Assembly (NCBI GenBank): GCA_945952105.1
Contig: CAMFGZ010000004.1
Span: 186,001-250,000 of the forward strand
Direction: 5' to 3'
From: an uncultured Rhodospirillaceae bacterium
Lineage (GTDB): Bacteria > Pseudomonadota > Alphaproteobacteria > Reyranellales > Reyranellaceae
DNA length: 64,000 nt
The position numbers and the translations under genes were made by a program. Of the stretch, positions 42,594 to 52,774 are shown one piece after another; position 1 is the first letter of the stretch; each line of letters begins with the position of its first letter. The notes under the pieces are model-generated. The model saw only the letters and a program-made list of their open reading frames with translations. It was not told the origin of the DNA and did not search any database.

Positions 42594-43437
42594 GTCCCCG
42601 GCTTGGTCTTTCGACTGGCGCGTCCCGGCGGTCTGGTTCGTGTTGCTGACCGTCTCGGTGTTCGCCCATGCCTATGTCGAGGTCGCCAACGAGGCGGCGC
42701 GCGGCATTACCCTGTCGTTCGCCAACGCCCTGGCGATACAGGTCTCCAGTCATCTGGTCGTGGCGGCGCTGCTGCCGGCGATCTACTGGCTGCACCGGCG
42801 TTTCCCCATTCCGAACCATCCGAGCAACCTCGCGATGCATGTCGCGGCGGTCGTGCCGTTCAGTGTCGCCCACACACTCGGGATGGCCGCACTCCGGCTG
42901 CTCTGGTTCGGTGGCATCGTCGGGGTGCCGCACAGCTTTCCGCTCACCCTCGACCGGATGTTTTACGAGTTCGCCAAGGACATCATTGCCTATGGTCTGC
43001 TGAGCGCCGGCACCGTGGCGTTGCGCCATTATCTCGCGCGTCCGGCGCCGGCTCCGGTCGCCGAGACGCCGGCGCCCGTCCCCGACCCGCCATCCGCGCC
43101 GCTGCCCGAGCGCTTCGCCGTTCGTCGCAAGGGCCGCGAGATCATGGTCGAGGTGGCGGACATCGACTGGATCGAGGCTTCGGGCAACTACGCCGTGCTG
43201 CATGTCGGCGACGAGACCTTCGAGATCCGCTCCTCGCTCACCAGGCTGGAAGGCGAACTCGATCCGAAACGGTTCGTGCGCGTGCACAAGTCCCATCTGG
43301 TCAACATCGCCCGCGTGGTCGAGGTGACGCCGTGGGTGAACGGCGACTGGCGCATCCGGCTGCAGGGCGGGGCCGAGCTGAACCTGAGCCGCCGCTACCG
43401 CCAGCGGTTCGAGGCCCTGGCGCCCGTCAGGGCCTGA
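42577..43437 (+). CDS. LytTR DNA-binding regulator with N-terminal membrane domain
   Basis: A 286-residue protein with four hydrophobic helices (about residues 15-155: AVWFVLLTVSVFAHAYVEVA, VSSHLVVAALLPAIYWLHR and others), a Pro/Ala linker, and a C-terminal LytTR domain (about 185-284: DIDWIEASGNYAVLHVGDET, RFVRVHKSHLVNIARVVEV). It is therefore a membrane-tethered transcription factor without a receiver domain. The GTG start overlaps the PhaC-like gene by 17 bp. Three direct repeats with 21-bp phasing lie directly downstream, before the acyltransferase gene, and look like its binding sites. Confidence 0.88.
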   Translation: MSSPARSPAWSFDWRVPAVWFVLLTVSVFAHAYVEVANEAARGITLSFANALAIQVSSHLVVAALLPAIYWLHRRFPIPNHPSNLAMHVAAVVPFSVAHTLGMAALRLLWFGGIVGVPHSFPLTLDRMFYEFAKDIIAYGLLSAGTVALRHYLARPAPAPVAETPAPVPDPPSAPLPERFAVRRKGREIMVEVADIDWIEASGNYAVLHVGDETFEIRSSLTRLEGELDPKRFVRVHKSHLVNIARVVEVTPWVNGDWRIRLQGGAELNLSRRYRQRFEALAPVRA

Positions 43438-43447
43438 GACGGCTCTG

Positions 43448-43502
43448 ACCGGACGTCTCGCAAGGCCTGCCGGTCGTCCCATCCGCCGCGCCGGTCATCC
43501 CA
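43448..43502 (+). promoter_or_regulatory. Three direct repeats phased by 21 bp, probable LytTR operator
   Basis: ACCGGACGTCTCG (43448), GCCGGTCGTCCCA (43469) and GCCGGTCATCCCA (43490) follow RCCGGWCRTCYCR and start exactly 21 bp apart. LytTR proteins bind pairs of short direct repeats about two helical turns apart. The array ends 64 bp before the acyltransferase start, a typical activator position. Confidence 0.65.
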
Positions 43503-43566
43503 AAACGACACGAAATCAAAGACTTGCAAGCTAGGTCCCGGGGCCCATCCGCTCCGGAGACGTCCC

Positions 43567-44751
43567 ATGGCCCCCGCTGTTTTTGCCGATCGCCGCGCCG
43601 ATCTCGACTGGCTTCGCGTGCTCGCCTTCGGCCTGCTGATTTTCTACCACGCCGGCATGGCGTGGTCGGGCTGGAGCTGGCACGTCACCAGCCCCGACAG
43701 TCTGGAAGGGCTGCGCGAGGCTATGCGGTTCCTGAACCGCTGGCGCATGCCGCTGATCTTCGTGGTCTCGGGCGCGGCCATCATGCTGGCGCTGGGCGAC
43801 CGCACGCCGGGTGCCTTCGTGCGCGACCGGCTGAAGCGGCTGCTGCTGCCGCTCGCCTTCGGCATGGTCGTGATCGTGCCGCCGCAGGTCTATCTGGAGC
43901 GGCTGTCGAGCGGCCAGTTCACCGGCTCGTTCCTGCAGTGGCTGCCGCACGCTTTCGACGGCGTGTACCCGAAGGGCAATGTGAGCTGGCACCATCTCTG
44001 GTTCTTGGCCTACGTGCTGGTCTTCACCTTGGTGCTGCTGCCGGTCTTCCTGTGGGCACGCTCGGAAACCGGGCAGACCGCCGTCGCGAAGGCCGGCCGG
44101 GTTGCGGCGCGATACGGCCTGCAGTGGCTGATGGTCCTGCCGCTCGCTGTCTCCTTCCTGTGGCTGGCGCCGATCTCGTGGAACATCAATGGGTTGGTCG
44201 GCGACTGGAACGGCCTCGTCTTCTACGGCGCGCTGCTGCTCTACGGCGCCTTCCTCTTCGGTTCGACCGATCTTCTGGTTGCCCTGCAGCGGCAGCGTTT
44301 CGTCTCGCTCACCGTCGGGATCGCGGCCTACGCGCTGCTCTACCTCGGCTATTTTGCCGGCACGGTCCGCCCGACGATCCCGCCCGAGGCGCGGCCGGTC
44401 TTTGCACTCGTGTCGGCGATCAACGTGATGGCGTGGCTGTTCGCGATCGTCGGCTTCGCCCACCGCTATCTGACGAAGCGGCCGGCCTTCCTCTCCGAGG
44501 CGACCGAAGCGGTCTATCCCTTCTACCTGATCCACCAGACGGCGACGGTGATCGCGGTCTGGGCGCTCCTGAAGGCAGGCGCGCCACCGCTCCTCGGCTT
44601 CGCCGCGGCGGTCATGGCGACCTTCGCGGGAACCTGGCTGATTTACGCAGGGCTGGTGCGCCCGTGGCGCTGGGTCCGGCCGCTGTTCGGAATGAAAGCC
44701 GTCGGAACGGCAGCCCGGCGGTCCTTGCCCCGCCGCGCGGCAGGCCTATAA
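43567..44751 (+). CDS. Acyltransferase 3 family membrane protein
   Basis: A 394-residue polytopic membrane protein of the OafB/OpgC-like acyltransferase 3 family. The opening [21 protein letters not shown] contains the catalytic histidine (FYHAG), and [17 protein letters not shown] and [20 protein letters not shown] are also typical. Such proteins transfer acetyl or succinyl groups to surface glycans or lipids. It directly follows the LytTR regulator and its apparent operator, a pairing seen in other proteobacteria. The acceptor is unknown. Confidence 0.9.
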   Translation: MAPAVFADRRADLDWLRVLAFGLLIFYHAGMAWSGWSWHVTSPDSLEGLREAMRFLNRWRMPLIFVVSGAAIMLALGDRTPGAFVRDRLKRLLLPLAFGMVVIVPPQVYLERLSSGQFTGSFLQWLPHAFDGVYPKGNVSWHHLWFLAYVLVFTLVLLPVFLWARSETGQTAVAKAGRVAARYGLQWLMVLPLAVSFLWLAPISWNINGLVGDWNGLVFYGALLLYGAFLFGSTDLLVALQRQRFVSLTVGIAAYALLYLGYFAGTVRPTIPPEARPVFALVSAINVMAWLFAIVGFAHRYLTKRPAFLSEATEAVYPFYLIHQTATVIAVWALLKAGAPPLLGFAAAVMATFAGTWLIYAGLVRPWRWVRPLFGMKAVGTAARRSLPRRAAGL

Positions 44752-44786
44752 ATATCCGCGAGGGCGGCCTGCCAAGGAGGAATTCA

Positions 44787-45965
<1,179 letters not shown>

Positions 45966-45989
45966 TCCTGCGCCGGCACTTCGAAAATC

Positions 45990-46023
45990 AAAACGCCCGG
46001 AGGAGAAATCCTTCGGGCGTTTT
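45990..46023. terminator. Bidirectional intrinsic terminator after phaA
   Basis: AAAACGCCCG (45990-45999) and CGGGCGTTTT (46014-46023) are perfect complements, with TTTTC on the plus strand and A-run symmetry on the minus strand. It serves phaA and the convergent lipoprotein gene. Confidence 0.85.
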
Positions 46024-46028
46024 CTTGT

Positions 46029-46466
46029 TCAGGGATTGTAGTAGCTGCCGACCTGCGTGCCCTTGCGCACCAATTCGCGCCCGTCCTCCTGCGAGAGCCA
46101 GGTGAGCTGGGCGTCGTCGGCGCCCTTGGGCTGCGCCAGCAGGAAGCGGGTTTCTCCCGCCACGAGCGTGATGATCAGCTCGGTGCTCTGGCTGCTGCCG
46201 AAAGCGCGCAGATCGTAGGGATTGGGCGGCAGGTCGAGGCGCATCCAGGTGGAGCCCGTCAGTCCGCCGACGGGGTTGCGGCTCATGGAGATGGGAATGC
46301 TCGGGGCGTCCGGCGCGGCGGTGTTGCGCACGATATAGAGCGCGGCCATGCCGTCCTTGGCGACGGGGAAGCTCGTCGTGCCGTAGGCCTGGTACCAGGG
46401 CGAAGGCGAGTTCTGGCAAGCGGACAGGGAAAGCGCCAGCAACGCGGCGCCCAGAAACTTCTTCAT
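46029..46466 (-). CDS. Small lipoprotein, DUF2846-like
   Basis: A 145-residue protein with a lipoprotein signal MKKFLGAALLALSLSACQNS (lipobox LSAC, C17). The mature part resembles DUF2846 proteins: MAALYIVRNTAAPDAPSIPI, a beta-rich middle and ETRFLLAQPKGADDAQLTWL. Function is unknown; location is the inner or outer membrane leaflet. The start at 46466 is set by the signal peptide; the longer open frame upstream lies antiparallel in the MFS gene and is not coding. Confidence 0.8.
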   Translation of the reverse strand: MKKFLGAALLALSLSACQNSPSPWYQAYGTTSFPVAKDGMAALYIVRNTAAPDAPSIPISMSRNPVGGLTGSTWMRLDLPPNPYDLRAFGSSQSTELIITLVAGETRFLLAQPKGADDAQLTWLSQEDGRELVRKGTQVGSYYNP

Positions 46467-46516
46467 GCAACGACCTCCGCCGGCAAATTCCGACGGACCG
46501 GCGGGCGGGTCAAGCC

Positions 46517-47725
46517 TCAGCCTGTCGCTGGCGTGGGCATGGTGCGCAGGCGGGCCAGAGGTGACAGGACGATGACGAGGGTCGACAGGGCGAAGGAGCC
46601 GGCGATCAGCAGCAGCGCCGCGTGCAGTCCCGATTGTGCGGCGACCAGCCCGCCGGCGAGCGCGCCCAGCGGCCGGATTCCGTAGATCGCGGTCTGGACG
46701 GTGGCGTTGACCCGTCCCATCAGCGGTGACGGCGTCACGAGCTGGCGCACCGTCGTCTGGCAGATCAGCCACAGCATCGGCCCGAAGCCCACGAGAAAAT
46801 AACCGCCGGCCGCGAAGGCGAAGCCGTTGCCCGAGGGTGCCGCGAGAAACAGCAGCGCCGCCGCGATCGAGACGGCCGGCCCGAAGATGAGGGTGACGAG
46901 CGGCGGCAGGCGGCGCGCGGTGGCCGGCGCCACCAGGGCGCCCAGGATCAGGCCGGCGCCGTAGGTCGATTGCGCAAGGCCCATATGCGCCGGATCGAGG
47001 TCGAGAGGTCCCAGCGCAAGCGGTGCCCAGATGGCGAGCAGGGCGAAGAAGGCGAAGTTCCAGAAGATCGCGCAGAGGCTGATGCCGCGCAGCAATTCGT
47101 TGCGCAAGACGAACGACGTGCCGAGGCGGATCGCGCCGGCGAGCGAGGGCCGTTCGCTGCCGGTGGCCGGGGCCGCGCCCTTCGGCAGGGCGAGCACGCA
47201 GGCCAGCGCGAGGCAGGCGCCGAGGGCGGCCAAAGCGTAACCCCAGGTCGGTGACAGATGTTGTGCGAGGAGGCCCGCCAAGAACGGTGCGGCGAGGCTC
47301 ACGATCGCGCGTGCGAGTTCGAGGCGTGCGTTGGAGCGCGGCAGGTCGCCCGCCGCCACGAGGCTCGGCAGCAGCGACACAGACGTCAGCACATAGACGA
47401 CAGTGCCCGACGCGCCGGCGATGGCGGCGAGGCCCAGCAGGAGGACATGGCCGGTTGCCGCCGCGGCCACCGCGACGATCGAGGCGGTGAGGCCGAGTGC
47501 CAGCGCCACGATCAGCATGCGGCGGCGCGGCAGGCGATCGATCCAGGCACCGGCGGGCAGCGAGACCAGCAGCCATGAAGCACTCTGCGCGGCCACGAGC
47601 AGCCCGAGCAGGTCCGGTCCGGCGCCCAGGACAAGGGTCGCGGTCAGGGGAAGGGTCGCGAGCGCCATCTGGTCGGCGGCGTGAGTCCCGGCGGCGGCGC
47701 CGAGCAGGGCGGTGAAAGGTTTCAT
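46517..47725 (-). CDS. MFS exporter (MFS_3/enterobactin-exporter-like)
   Basis: A 402-residue membrane protein with about 12 hydrophobic helices and the first-loop motif GAWIDRLPRRRML. The style (LLGLLVAAQSASWLLVSLPA near the start and NATVQTAIYGIRPLGALAGG late) matches the MFS_3 group that includes EntS-like efflux proteins and macrolide-type exporters. The cargo is not predictable. It lies 50 bp upstream of the lipoprotein gene on the same strand. Confidence 0.87.
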   Translation of the reverse strand: MKPFTALLGAAAGTHAADQMALATLPLTATLVLGAGPDLLGLLVAAQSASWLLVSLPAGAWIDRLPRRRMLIVALALGLTASIVAVAAAATGHVLLLGLAAIAGASGTVVYVLTSVSLLPSLVAAGDLPRSNARLELARAIVSLAAPFLAGLLAQHLSPTWGYALAALGACLALACVLALPKGAAPATGSERPSLAGAIRLGTSFVLRNELLRGISLCAIFWNFAFFALLAIWAPLALGPLDLDPAHMGLAQSTYGAGLILGALVAPATARRLPPLVTLIFGPAVSIAAALLFLAAPSGNGFAFAAGGYFLVGFGPMLWLICQTTVRQLVTPSPLMGRVNATVQTAIYGIRPLGALAGGLVAAQSGLHAALLLIAGSFALSTLVIVLSPLARLRTMPTPATG

Positions 47726-47871
47726 GGCGGCGTTCTAGGCGCGCGAGGCCGGCCACCTCTATCCGGCGGCGTCGCTCAATTCGGTCGTGGCGCCGTCATG
47801 CATCTGACGCTTGCCGGGGACGGGGGATAACCGGCTAGAGTGTGGGGGGCGTTTTCATCAGGGAGGAAAGA

Positions 47872-48597
47872 ATGACCGGACGGGTAGCAGTCGTGACGGG
47901 CGGAACGCGTGGCATCGGAGCCGCCATCTCCCGGATGTTGAAGGACAAGGGTTACAAGGTCGCCGCCACCTATGCGGGCAACGACGAGGCTGCCAACAAG
48001 TTCAAGGCCGAGACCGGCATCAACGTCTACAAGTTCGACGTCGGCGACTTCGCCGCCTGCCAGGCGGTGGTCGCCCAGATCGAAAAGGACATGGGTCCCG
48101 TCGATGTCCTGGTGAACAATGCCGGCATCACGCGCGACTCCACGATGCGCCGCCTGACCCGCGACATGTGGGATGCCGTCATCGACACCAACCTCGGCTC
48201 CTGCTTCAACATGAGCAAGGCGGTGTGGGACGGCATGAACACGCGCGGCTTCGGCCGCATCGTCAACATCGGCTCGATCAACGGCCAGGGCGGCCAGTAC
48301 GGCCAGGTGAACTATGCCGCCGCCAAGTCGGGCATCCACGGCTTCACCAAGGCGCTGGCCCAGGAAGGCGCATCGAAGGGCATCACCGTGAATGCGATCG
48401 CGCCGGGCTACACCGAAACCGACATGGTCGCGGCGGTGCCGGCCAACGTGCTGGAGAAGATCGTGGCGAAGATCCCGGTCGGCCGTCTCGGCAAGGCCGA
48501 GGAAATCGGCCGCGGCGTGATGTTCCTGATCGCCGACGATGCCGGCTTCATCACCGGCTCGACCCTGTCGATCAACGGCGGCCAGCATATGTACTGA
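47872..48597 (+). CDS. phaB: Acetoacetyl-CoA reductase
   Basis: A 241-residue short-chain dehydrogenase. The cofactor motif TGGTRGIGAAISRML, the NNAGITRD motif and the catalytic YxxxK in QVNYAAAKSG are present; TLSINGGQHMY is the exact PhaB-type C-terminus. It reduces acetoacetyl-CoA to (R)-3-hydroxybutyryl-CoA with NADPH. GGGAGGAAAG precedes the ATG at 47872. A strong terminator follows at 48653. It is separated from phaA by the lipoprotein and MFS genes. Confidence 0.95.
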   Translation: MTGRVAVVTGGTRGIGAAISRMLKDKGYKVAATYAGNDEAANKFKAETGINVYKFDVGDFAACQAVVAQIEKDMGPVDVLVNNAGITRDSTMRRLTRDMWDAVIDTNLGSCFNMSKAVWDGMNTRGFGRIVNIGSINGQGGQYGQVNYAAAKSGIHGFTKALAQEGASKGITVNAIAPGYTETDMVAAVPANVLEKIVAKIPVGRLGKAEEIGRGVMFLIADDAGFITGSTLSINGGQHMY

Positions 48598-48652
48598 CAT
48601 GGGGCTGGCGCGAGCTTGGGGCTGACCAGGCGGCGCGAAAACGCCAAGATGC

Positions 48653-48679
48653 GGGCCGGCATAATCTGCCGGCCCTTTT
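48653..48679 (+). terminator. Intrinsic terminator after phaB
   Basis: GGGCCGGCA (48653-48661), loop TAATC, TGCCGGCCC (48667-48675) is a perfect 9-bp stem followed by TTTTC. Confidence 0.85.
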
Positions 48680-48708
48680 CATTCGTGTTTCTTTCGTTGG
48701 AGCGACCC

Positions 48709-49107
48709 GTGGCCAAGCTGACCGAGTACAAGGACATGAACCCGCGGGCCAAGGCCGTGGTCGAGGGTATCGCCAAGGCGCGCGGCAGCGATCCGGCCAA
48801 CATCAACAACGTATGGAAGGCGCTGGCCCGCCATCCCGACACGATGGAGCGGTTCGCCGCGGAGATGAAGGCGGTGATGGCGCCGGGCGCGCTCGACGGC
48901 CTCACCAAGGAGCTGATCTATCTCGCCGTGTCGGTCGCCAACCAGTGCGACTATTGCATCGCCTCGCACGGCACCATGGCGCGCCAGAAGGGCATGACCG
49001 AGGAGATGTTCGGGGAATTCATGGCGGTCGTGCTGGCCGCGCAGAAGGGCAACAAGATCGCGACGGCATATCGTGTACCGGTCGACGCGGCGTTCGAGGA
49101 GAAGTGA
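48709..49107 (+). CDS. Carboxymuconolactone decarboxylase (AhpD-like) family protein
   Basis: A 132-residue helical protein with the AhpD-type redox site C80-D-Y-C83-IAS-H87. Such CMD-family proteins act as alkylhydroperoxidases or thiol reductants; decarboxylase members lack the cysteine pair. The GTG start at 48709 with GGAG upstream is chosen because homology begins with KLTEYKDMNPRAKAVVEGIA. First gene of a compact run with tam (1 bp gap), ggt and rlmI. Confidence 0.9.
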   Translation: MAKLTEYKDMNPRAKAVVEGIAKARGSDPANINNVWKALARHPDTMERFAAEMKAVMAPGALDGLTKELIYLAVSVANQCDYCIASHGTMARQKGMTEEMFGEFMAVVLAAQKGNKIATAYRVPVDAAFEEK

Positions 49108-49108
49108 C

Positions 49109-49912
49109 GTGAGCGACGGAAAGTCCACGACGTGGGATGCCAATCTCTACCTGAAATTCGCCGATCACCGCACGCGGCCGGCGCTCGACCTGATGGGCCG
49201 GCTCGATCCGGCGAACGGCGCGCGGCCGGGCCATGCGATCTACGACCTGGGCTGCGGTGCCGGTAACATCTCGCGCATCCTCGCCGAGCGTTTCCCCGAA
49301 GCGCCGGTCATCGGCATCGACTCGTCCGAGGAGATGCTGGCCAAGGCGCGCAGCCAGACGGTCGATGCGCGGGTCACTTTCGACAAGGGCGACCTCGCGC
49401 ATTTCAAGCCCAGCCTGCCGCCGGGCATCCTCTACAGCAACGCCGCCTATCAGTGGCTCGACGGCCATATCGATATGTTCCCTGGGCTCCTGAAGCTGCT
49501 GCCGTCCGGCGGTCAGCTCGCAATCCAGATGCCGCGCAACCATGAGGCGCCCTCCCATGCGTCGATGCACGAGGCGGCCATTGCCGGTCCCTGGCGCGAC
49601 AAGCTCACGAAGGTGCGCCCGATCGTGAGGGTCGAGGAGCCGGAGCGCTATTACGACGTGCTGAAGCCGCTGTGCTCGGATCTCGAGGTCTGGGAATCGA
49701 TCTACCAGCAGCCGCTCACCGGCAAGGACCCGGTGGCGCAGTACACCTCGTCGACCGGCCTGCGGCCCTATCTCGAACTGCTGCAGGAACCGGAGCGCAC
49801 GGACTTCTACAACACCTATGCCGCGCTGCTGGCCAAGGCCTATCCGACGCGACCCGACGGCATCACGCTGTTCCCCTTCCGCCGCCTGTTTATCGTGGCG
49901 CGCCGCGCATGA
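49109..49912 (+). CDS. tam: Trans-aconitate 2-methyltransferase
   Basis: A 267-residue SAM-dependent methyltransferase. Motif I is IYDLGCGAGNISRILAERFP, followed by IGIDSSEEMLAKAR; the family-specific WDANLYLKFADHRTRPALDL opening and NAAYQWLDGHIDMFP match Tam, which methylates trans-aconitate formed from citrate-cycle cis-aconitate. The GTG at 49109 has GGAG upstream and lies 1 bp after the preceding stop. The stop overlaps the next start codon. Confidence 0.92.
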   Translation: MSDGKSTTWDANLYLKFADHRTRPALDLMGRLDPANGARPGHAIYDLGCGAGNISRILAERFPEAPVIGIDSSEEMLAKARSQTVDARVTFDKGDLAHFKPSLPPGILYSNAAYQWLDGHIDMFPGLLKLLPSGGQLAIQMPRNHEAPSHASMHEAAIAGPWRDKLTKVRPIVRVEEPERYYDVLKPLCSDLEVWESIYQQPLTGKDPVAQYTSSTGLRPYLELLQEPERTDFYNTYAALLAKAYPTRPDGITLFPFRRLFIVARRA

Positions 49913-51564
49913 TCCTGCGCCGCCTGCTCGGTGTCGCGCTGCTGCTGGCCGCGGCCTGTCGGGTGCCATCGGCGCAGGCGGCGCCGCAATCGATGGTCGC
50001 GGCGGCGCATCCGCTGGCAGTCGAAGCGGGACTGGAGATGCTGCGCCGCGGCGGTACCGCCGTCGATGCGGCGATCGCCGTCCAGTTGATGCTGGGAGTC
50101 GTCGAGCCGCACGCCTCGGGCATCGGTGGCGGCGGCTTCCTGCTGCACTACGACGGGGCCACGCACGCCATCACCGTCTATGACGGTCGCGAGACGGCGC
50201 CGGCCGGCGCGACGCCCGGCATGTTCCTCGCCGCCAACGGCAAGCCGCTGGGCTATCGCGAAGCCGTCGCCTCCGGCATTTCGGTCGGCGTGCCCGGCCT
50301 GATGTCGATGCTGGAACTCGCGCACCAGGAAAAGGGCAAGCTCGCCTGGCGCGATCTGTTCCAGCCGGCCATCGTCGCCGCCCGCGGCGGCTTTCCCGTG
50401 TCGTCCCGGCTCGCGACCTGGCTGCAGCGGATGCCGGCACTGCGCGAGGAGGCCGCGATCCGCGAGACCTTCTTCCACGCCGACGGATTGCCGCGCGAGC
50501 GCGGCGATCGCATCGTCAATCCGGCGCTTGCCGACACGATGGGGTTGATCGCCACGCGCGGCGCGCGGGTCCTGTACCAGGGGCCGATCGCGGCGGAGAT
50601 CGTCGGTCGCGTGCGCGGCCATCGCCGGCCCGGTACGCTCTCCGCCGCCGATCTGGCCGACTACAAGCCAGTCAAGCGCGAGGCCCTCTGCGGGACCTAC
50701 CGGGTTTGGACCGTGTGCGGCATGCCGCCACCCTCGTCGGGCGGCATCGCGATCCTGCAGGTCCTGGGCCTGATCCAGCCCTTCGACATCCAGCGCGATG
50801 CACCGAACGACACGCGCGCCATTCATTTGATCGCCGAAGCGAGCCGGCTGGCCTTCGCCGACCGCGACCGCTACGTCGCCGACCCGGCTTTCGTGGACGT
50901 GCCCGTGGTCGGCTTGCTCTCCTCTGCCTATCTCGCGGAGCGCCGCAAGCTGATGTCGCCCGACCGCAGCATGGGCAAGGTCGGCCCCGGAATACCGCCG
51001 GGCTATGTCGAACGCGGCACCAGCCACATCAGCATCGTCGATCGCTGGGGCAACGCCGTCAGCTTCACCACCACCATCGAGGCGCCGTTCGGCGCGCAGA
51101 TGATGGTGCGCGGCTTCATCCTGAACAACGAGCTGACGGACTTCTCGCCGCGACCCGAGCTCGGCGGTAAGCCGGTGGCCAATCGCGTACAGCCCGGCAA
51201 GCGGCCGCGCTCCTCCATGTCGCCGACCTTCGTCCTCGACCGCGACGGCAGGCTGGTAGCGGCGCTGGGCTCGGCGGGCGGCGCCCGGATCATCGGCGAT
51301 ACGCTGCAGACGCTGATTGGCCTGCTCGACTGGGACCTTTCGGCCCAGGCCGCCGTCGACCTGCCGCGGGTCGCCAACCTCAACGGCCCGACGGAACTGG
51401 AGGAGGGGACGCCGATCGCGGACCAGGCGGACGCCTTGCGCAAGCTGGGCCATGAAGTACAAGTCCGCCGGCATGAAGGCGGCCTGACGGCCATCCGGCG
51501 CACGGGCGAGGGGTGGGAAGGCGGCGCCGACCCGCGGCGCGATGGCGTCGCCCGAGGAGAATAG
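49909..51564 (+). CDS. ggt: Gamma-glutamyltransferase
   Basis: A 551-residue N-terminal-nucleophile hydrolase of the GGT family. A signal peptide with a lipoprotein-like LAAAC (C17) and cleavage near AQAAPQ points to the periplasm. The core GGTAVDAAIAVQLMLGVVEP and HASGIGGGGFLLHY form the donor site; the autoprocessing threonine is in ERGTSHISIVD, and TTIEAPFGAQ follows. It cleaves gamma-glutamyl bonds such as in glutathione. The ATG at 49909 overlaps the tam stop. Length is normal. Confidence 0.93.
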   Translation: MILRRLLGVALLLAAACRVPSAQAAPQSMVAAAHPLAVEAGLEMLRRGGTAVDAAIAVQLMLGVVEPHASGIGGGGFLLHYDGATHAITVYDGRETAPAGATPGMFLAANGKPLGYREAVASGISVGVPGLMSMLELAHQEKGKLAWRDLFQPAIVAARGGFPVSSRLATWLQRMPALREEAAIRETFFHADGLPRERGDRIVNPALADTMGLIATRGARVLYQGPIAAEIVGRVRGHRRPGTLSAADLADYKPVKREALCGTYRVWTVCGMPPPSSGGIAILQVLGLIQPFDIQRDAPNDTRAIHLIAEASRLAFADRDRYVADPAFVDVPVVGLLSSAYLAERRKLMSPDRSMGKVGPGIPPGYVERGTSHISIVDRWGNAVSFTTTIEAPFGAQMMVRGFILNNELTDFSPRPELGGKPVANRVQPGKRPRSSMSPTFVLDRDGRLVAALGSAGGARIIGDTLQTLIGLLDWDLSAQAAVDLPRVANLNGPTELEEGTPIADQADALRKLGHEVQVRRHEGGLTAIRRTGEGWEGGADPRRDGVARGE

Positions 51565-51567
51565 AAA

Positions 51568-52752
51568 GTGGCCGCAAAGAAACTCCCCACCGTCATTCTG
51601 CGCGCCGGCGAGGATCGCCGCGTCCGCGGTGGCCATCCCTGGGCCTTCTCGAACGAAATCCTGATGGATGCCGATGCCAAGGCGATTCCCGCTGGCAGCC
51701 TGGCGACCCTGCGCGCGCCGGGCGGCGAGGCGCTCGGTGTATGCACGTTCAACCCGCATTCGCTGATCGCCGCTCGCCTTCTCAGCACGAACCCTGAAGC
51801 GCAAGCCGATGCCCTGTTCTTCGGGCGGATCCTGACCCGCGCGGCGGCCCTGCGCGACCGGCTGGTCGGCGTGCCCTATTACCGGCTGATCCACGCCGAA
51901 GCCGACGGAATTCCGGGCGTGATTGTCGACCGGTTCGGCGACGCCTTCGTGGTGCAGGTGAACACCGCCGGCATGGAGGCGCTGACGCCGGTTCTGATCG
52001 AGGCGCTGGAGGCGGAATTCTCGCCAGCCACGATCATCCTCAAGAACGATTCGCCGGTGCGCGAACTCGAAGGCCTGAAGCGCGAGGTCGTGTTGGCCAA
52101 GGGCGAGGCCGGCAGCATCGAGCTGATCGAGAACGACGCCCGCTTCGTGGCCGATCTTTCCGAAGGCCAGAAAACCGGTTGGTTCTACGACCAGCGCGAC
52201 AACCGCCGCTTCATGGCGGGGCTCGCGAAGGACGCGCGCGTCCTCGACGCCTATTGCTACAGCGGCGGCTTCGGCGTGCTGGCGGCGAAGCACGGTGCCA
52301 AATCCGTCGTCTGCCTCGACCGCTCGCAACCCGCGCTCAACGCGGCCCGGCAGGCGGCAACCCTCAACGGAGTGGACAAGGTCGTGTCTTTCCAGAAGGG
52401 CGAGGTCTTCGAGACGCTGGAGAAGGAGAAGCCGCGCTCCTATGAGGTCGTGATGTGCGATCCGCCGGCCTTCGTGAAGAGCCGCAAGGATCTCAAGACC
52501 GGCGCCCAGGGATATCGCAAGCTGGTGCGGTTGGCGGCGCCCCTCGTGACGCGTGGCGGCTTCTTCTTCGTCGCCTCGTGCTCACATCTCGTCGATCCGC
52601 CGCTGTTCGCCGAGCAGGTCCGACGCGGCCTGCGCGACGCGCAGCGTTCGGGCCGCATCCTGCTGAGCAGCGGCGCGGCGCTGGACCACCCGGTCCATCC
52701 GAGCCTGCCGGAGACGGCCTATCTCAAGGCCATGGTGCTGCAACTCGACTGA
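51568..52752 (+). CDS. rlmI: 23S rRNA (cytosine) methyltransferase RlmI family
   Basis: A 394-residue class I methyltransferase. An N-terminal PUA domain (about 1-80; RAGEDRRVRGGHPWAFSNEI) precedes the central EEHEE-like domain and a Rossmann domain with VLDAYCYSGGFGVLAAKHGA and the catalytic MCDPPAFVKSRKDL. RlmI makes m5C1962 in 23S rRNA. The GTG start lies 3 bp after ggt, so it is translationally linked to it. Confidence 0.92.
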   Translation: MAAKKLPTVILRAGEDRRVRGGHPWAFSNEILMDADAKAIPAGSLATLRAPGGEALGVCTFNPHSLIAARLLSTNPEAQADALFFGRILTRAAALRDRLVGVPYYRLIHAEADGIPGVIVDRFGDAFVVQVNTAGMEALTPVLIEALEAEFSPATIILKNDSPVRELEGLKREVVLAKGEAGSIELIENDARFVADLSEGQKTGWFYDQRDNRRFMAGLAKDARVLDAYCYSGGFGVLAAKHGAKSVVCLDRSQPALNAARQAATLNGVDKVVSFQKGEVFETLEKEKPRSYEVVMCDPPAFVKSRKDLKTGAQGYRKLVRLAAPLVTRGGFFFVASCSHLVDPPLFAEQVRRGLRDAQRSGRILLSSGAALDHPVHPSLPETAYLKAMVLQLD

Positions 52753-52774
52753 TCGGAAACCTCGGGGGAGGAAT

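Noticed and set aside
43524..44786. In-frame N-terminal extension of phaA through the acyltransferase region
   Set aside because: The phaA start at 44787 has an ideal AAGGAGG site and matches thiolase length; the extension is out of frame with the acyltransferase gene.
49840..52329. Minus-strand open frame of more than 800 codons opposite ggt and rlmI
   Set aside because: Spans two convincing plus-strand genes and has no family-like segments.
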